Below, piece by piece: positions 62,003 to 64,000 of a DNA stretch of 64,000 nt; positions within the stretch are counted from its first letter, which is position 1; each line of letters opens with the position of its first letter. The stretch spans positions 1,432,001 to 1,496,000 of the forward strand of contig JBAMJR010000100.1 of assembly GCA_038501785.1 (NCBI GenBank), in the 5' to 3' direction. Position numbers and translations under genes: made by a program. The DNA is from Myoxocephalus aenaeus. Lineage: Eukaryota > Chordata > Actinopteri > Perciformes > Cottidae. Below the pieces are notes generated by a model. It saw only the letters and a list, made by a program, of their open reading frames with translations. It had not been told where the DNA came from and searched no databases.

Positions 62003-64000
62003 GTACTACAGTTACCATCAGGAGGCTGATTGACGGTGGGCTTTGTTTCCTGGTGGGGAGCATTACCTTCCTGTCTAATAAAACACCACCTGAGTTACAG
62101 CAGGAAGCTCCAGCTCCATTGCTGTAAAAGTTGAGGTGGTATTTTCAGTTCACATGCAAGTGTTGTATACTACTTTTTTCTCATCTCAAAAACAAATATT
62201 CAGATAGAAACATTAGGATACAAACAGTTTGACATGAACCGTATGTGACAAATAAGATACTTTTAGTGGGATTTAAACAAAAGACAATGTAAACAAACTT
62301 GAGCTGTAGCCTACATGATCAGACGGCGTGTTGTTCGTGGTATTGACAAGTAAGAATCACACAAATGTACATTATGTTTAATGTGCTGCAGCTGAACAGC
62401 TCATTAGCTATCTAACCCTACAAGCTCATGTTTACAGTGCACTTGTTTGCTTGTTTGCTCATGTTTGCATGTAAAGGACACTAACAGGAAAGCTGATGTG
62501 GGTTGCTGTTCAACTGTCTACATCATCTGCTTTATGCAAGATTTGGTTGGCTGTATTGAAATCATTTCTCCATCTACAAAGTCACATCCACATCCATAAC
62601 ATTTTCCCCTTTTTGGTCTATGATTTTAAAACCAAAAGTATAACGCAGAACAAGTGATTTACAGATCATGCTGTAACTTTAAATGAAGTCAAACAAAGGC
62701 TGCATCCTCAAAACGCTGGAAACGTCTGGATCTGAACAGTGTTTTTCAAACCACAGCGGGGTCATACGAGGGGATTCAATTATAAAAAGAGGAATGTGTC
62801 GCCCTCGTTGTTTTCAGTGGAACGTCGCCCGCATTGTTTCACAAACAATCAAACGATGCCGGTCGGCTTTTTCCCGTCCTTTTCACTTCCTTTTTTTTTT
62901 TTGGAATCCCATCATGTTCAAACTAAAGTCATTGTCATGCATTCATGTCCAAAGCGGTCATCGCTATCATAGTATCCAAAAAGAAAAGCCTTTCTACAGT
63001 TTGTTGGTTTAAAAATGCATGAATGAAAATTCAGTTTCTCTGAATCTTTTTTTTCTGCTTTGATGCATTATAAAATAGAAAACCCGATGAAATTTGAGCA
63101 TGAAAACTCCCACGAGACCCCGCTTTCATGTCCTAATCAATGTCAATGTCAAATCAGGTCTGGCAGTGGATCACAATTCAAAGACAATTCACTAAAATAA
63201 TATCGGCAAGAAATAAACAAAGTTTAAAAACAGGATACAGATGAAAAATGGCATGTCCACACAACAGCCAAAGCAAGAGTTGTCCTTCAAACAGCGATCA
63301 AGTCCATGGCTGTGTATCAGTACTCGTACATCTCCCTGTCTAAACTAGCTTACTGCAATCCCTCCATCCTGGGGGCCATCCAATGAAAACAGATCTCTTG
63401 CATTGCAGCAGTAATCTCAGAGGCCCTGCGCCAGACAGCTACCTGTCCCAAATTAACGACCAATGATTAGAAGGTCTGAAACAAGTTGGTTTACGTGACT
63501 AGGGGAAAAATAAATCACCACTTACTTCAAGGCCCTGAGGCGAAGTACGATCAGTCTGTTAAAGAGCTGACAGCTGTTGGCTCAAGGGCTGGTGAACATA
63601 AACAGAGACATGTGCTTCAGAGTCACACGCTTGCTTTGTGGTCAGAAGCATTCTTCTTGACAGGATGTCGTCGTAAGTGTGTTGCATCATCCTGACTGCA
63701 TCCAACAGCATGCCTCCTAGTTAAAGTACGCATGTAAACAAGTCTTCTGGCCTTCAGATAGTAATCTTGTTAATTCAACTTGGCAAGAGAGCTTAATCTG
63801 TAAATGCTTCTGATTCACAGGACAAAAAAAAAAAACACAATGTGCAAACTGTGCCATTCAGAAATACAAACTGTATGACCTGAGCAAGGGCAATAGAAAC
63901 AATACTGCTGACGCATGATTTGTTTAGTCTGGGGTCTTCTTAAAGCAAGAGACACAACAATGAATCCACTCAATCTGAACAGTATTGCAGAACCTAAACC

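Larger units (their letters stand above)
58578..64000 (-). other. limch1: limch1 5' intron (partial, runs off window)
   Basis: The exon that should encode the CH domain start (a motif like EAQKWI) was searched for on - and not seen. This stretch holds a CAGGG-ended mobile element (60497-60925), an AC array (61938-62001) and ordinary AT-rich intron sequence. Open frames here resemble no known protein. Confidence 0.7.

Overview
The window is vertebrate nuclear DNA, most likely from a teleost fish of percomorph type. The evidence is small introns, very many long CA/GT microsatellites, a tRNA-derived SINE, an L2-like LINE tail and several hAT and Harbinger-like DNA elements of the kinds common in fish, and two recognisable vertebrate genes. 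No bacterial, viral or CRISPR-like feature was seen.

Layout. Positions 1-4.4 kb are non-coding upstream DNA with two GC-richer, homeobox-motif-bearing blocks that look like candidate conserved enhancers. A TATA-box promoter (4713-4718) precedes phox2b on the + strand, with three coding exons between 4994 and 6863. They encode a 285-residue paired-like homeodomain protein whose first 155 residues are close to identical to mammalian PHOX2B as I recall it. Its 3' UTR runs to about 8.2 kb. After about 0.7 kb of intergenic DNA comes the 3' end of the second gene, limch1, on the - strand. I could place 26 coding exons between 58577 and 10850. Every splice phase is consistent and the total of 3843 bp is divisible by three. 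They give 1280 residues running from inside the N-terminal calponin-homology (CH) domain to the C-terminal LIM domain and stop. The first coding exon(s) and promoter of limch1 lie beyond the right edge of the window. Positions 58.6-64 kb are its large 5' intron.

The two genes are tail to tail, the arrangement known around human PHOX2B and LIMCH1. This supports the identifications and says the window is an ordinary, conserved syntenic block. They are not known to act together: phox2b specifies autonomic and hindbrain visceral neurons, while limch1 is an actomyosin regulator. I cannot tell from the window which teleost duplicate (phox2ba/phox2bb, limch1a/limch1b) this is.

The limch1 introns carry the mobile DNA: a 1.5 kb hAT-like element, a SINE, a Harbinger-like MITE, an L2-like LINE fragment interrupted by a second hAT element with perfect 8-bp target duplications, a second element of the CAGGG-end type, and long dinucleotide arrays. 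Two arrays sit directly on limch1 splice sites: a GT array forms the 5' splice site after the exon at 14276-14437, and a TG array abuts the 3' splice site of the exon at 49295-49401. These are the most interesting observations. I found no evidence of a previously undescribed molecular system.
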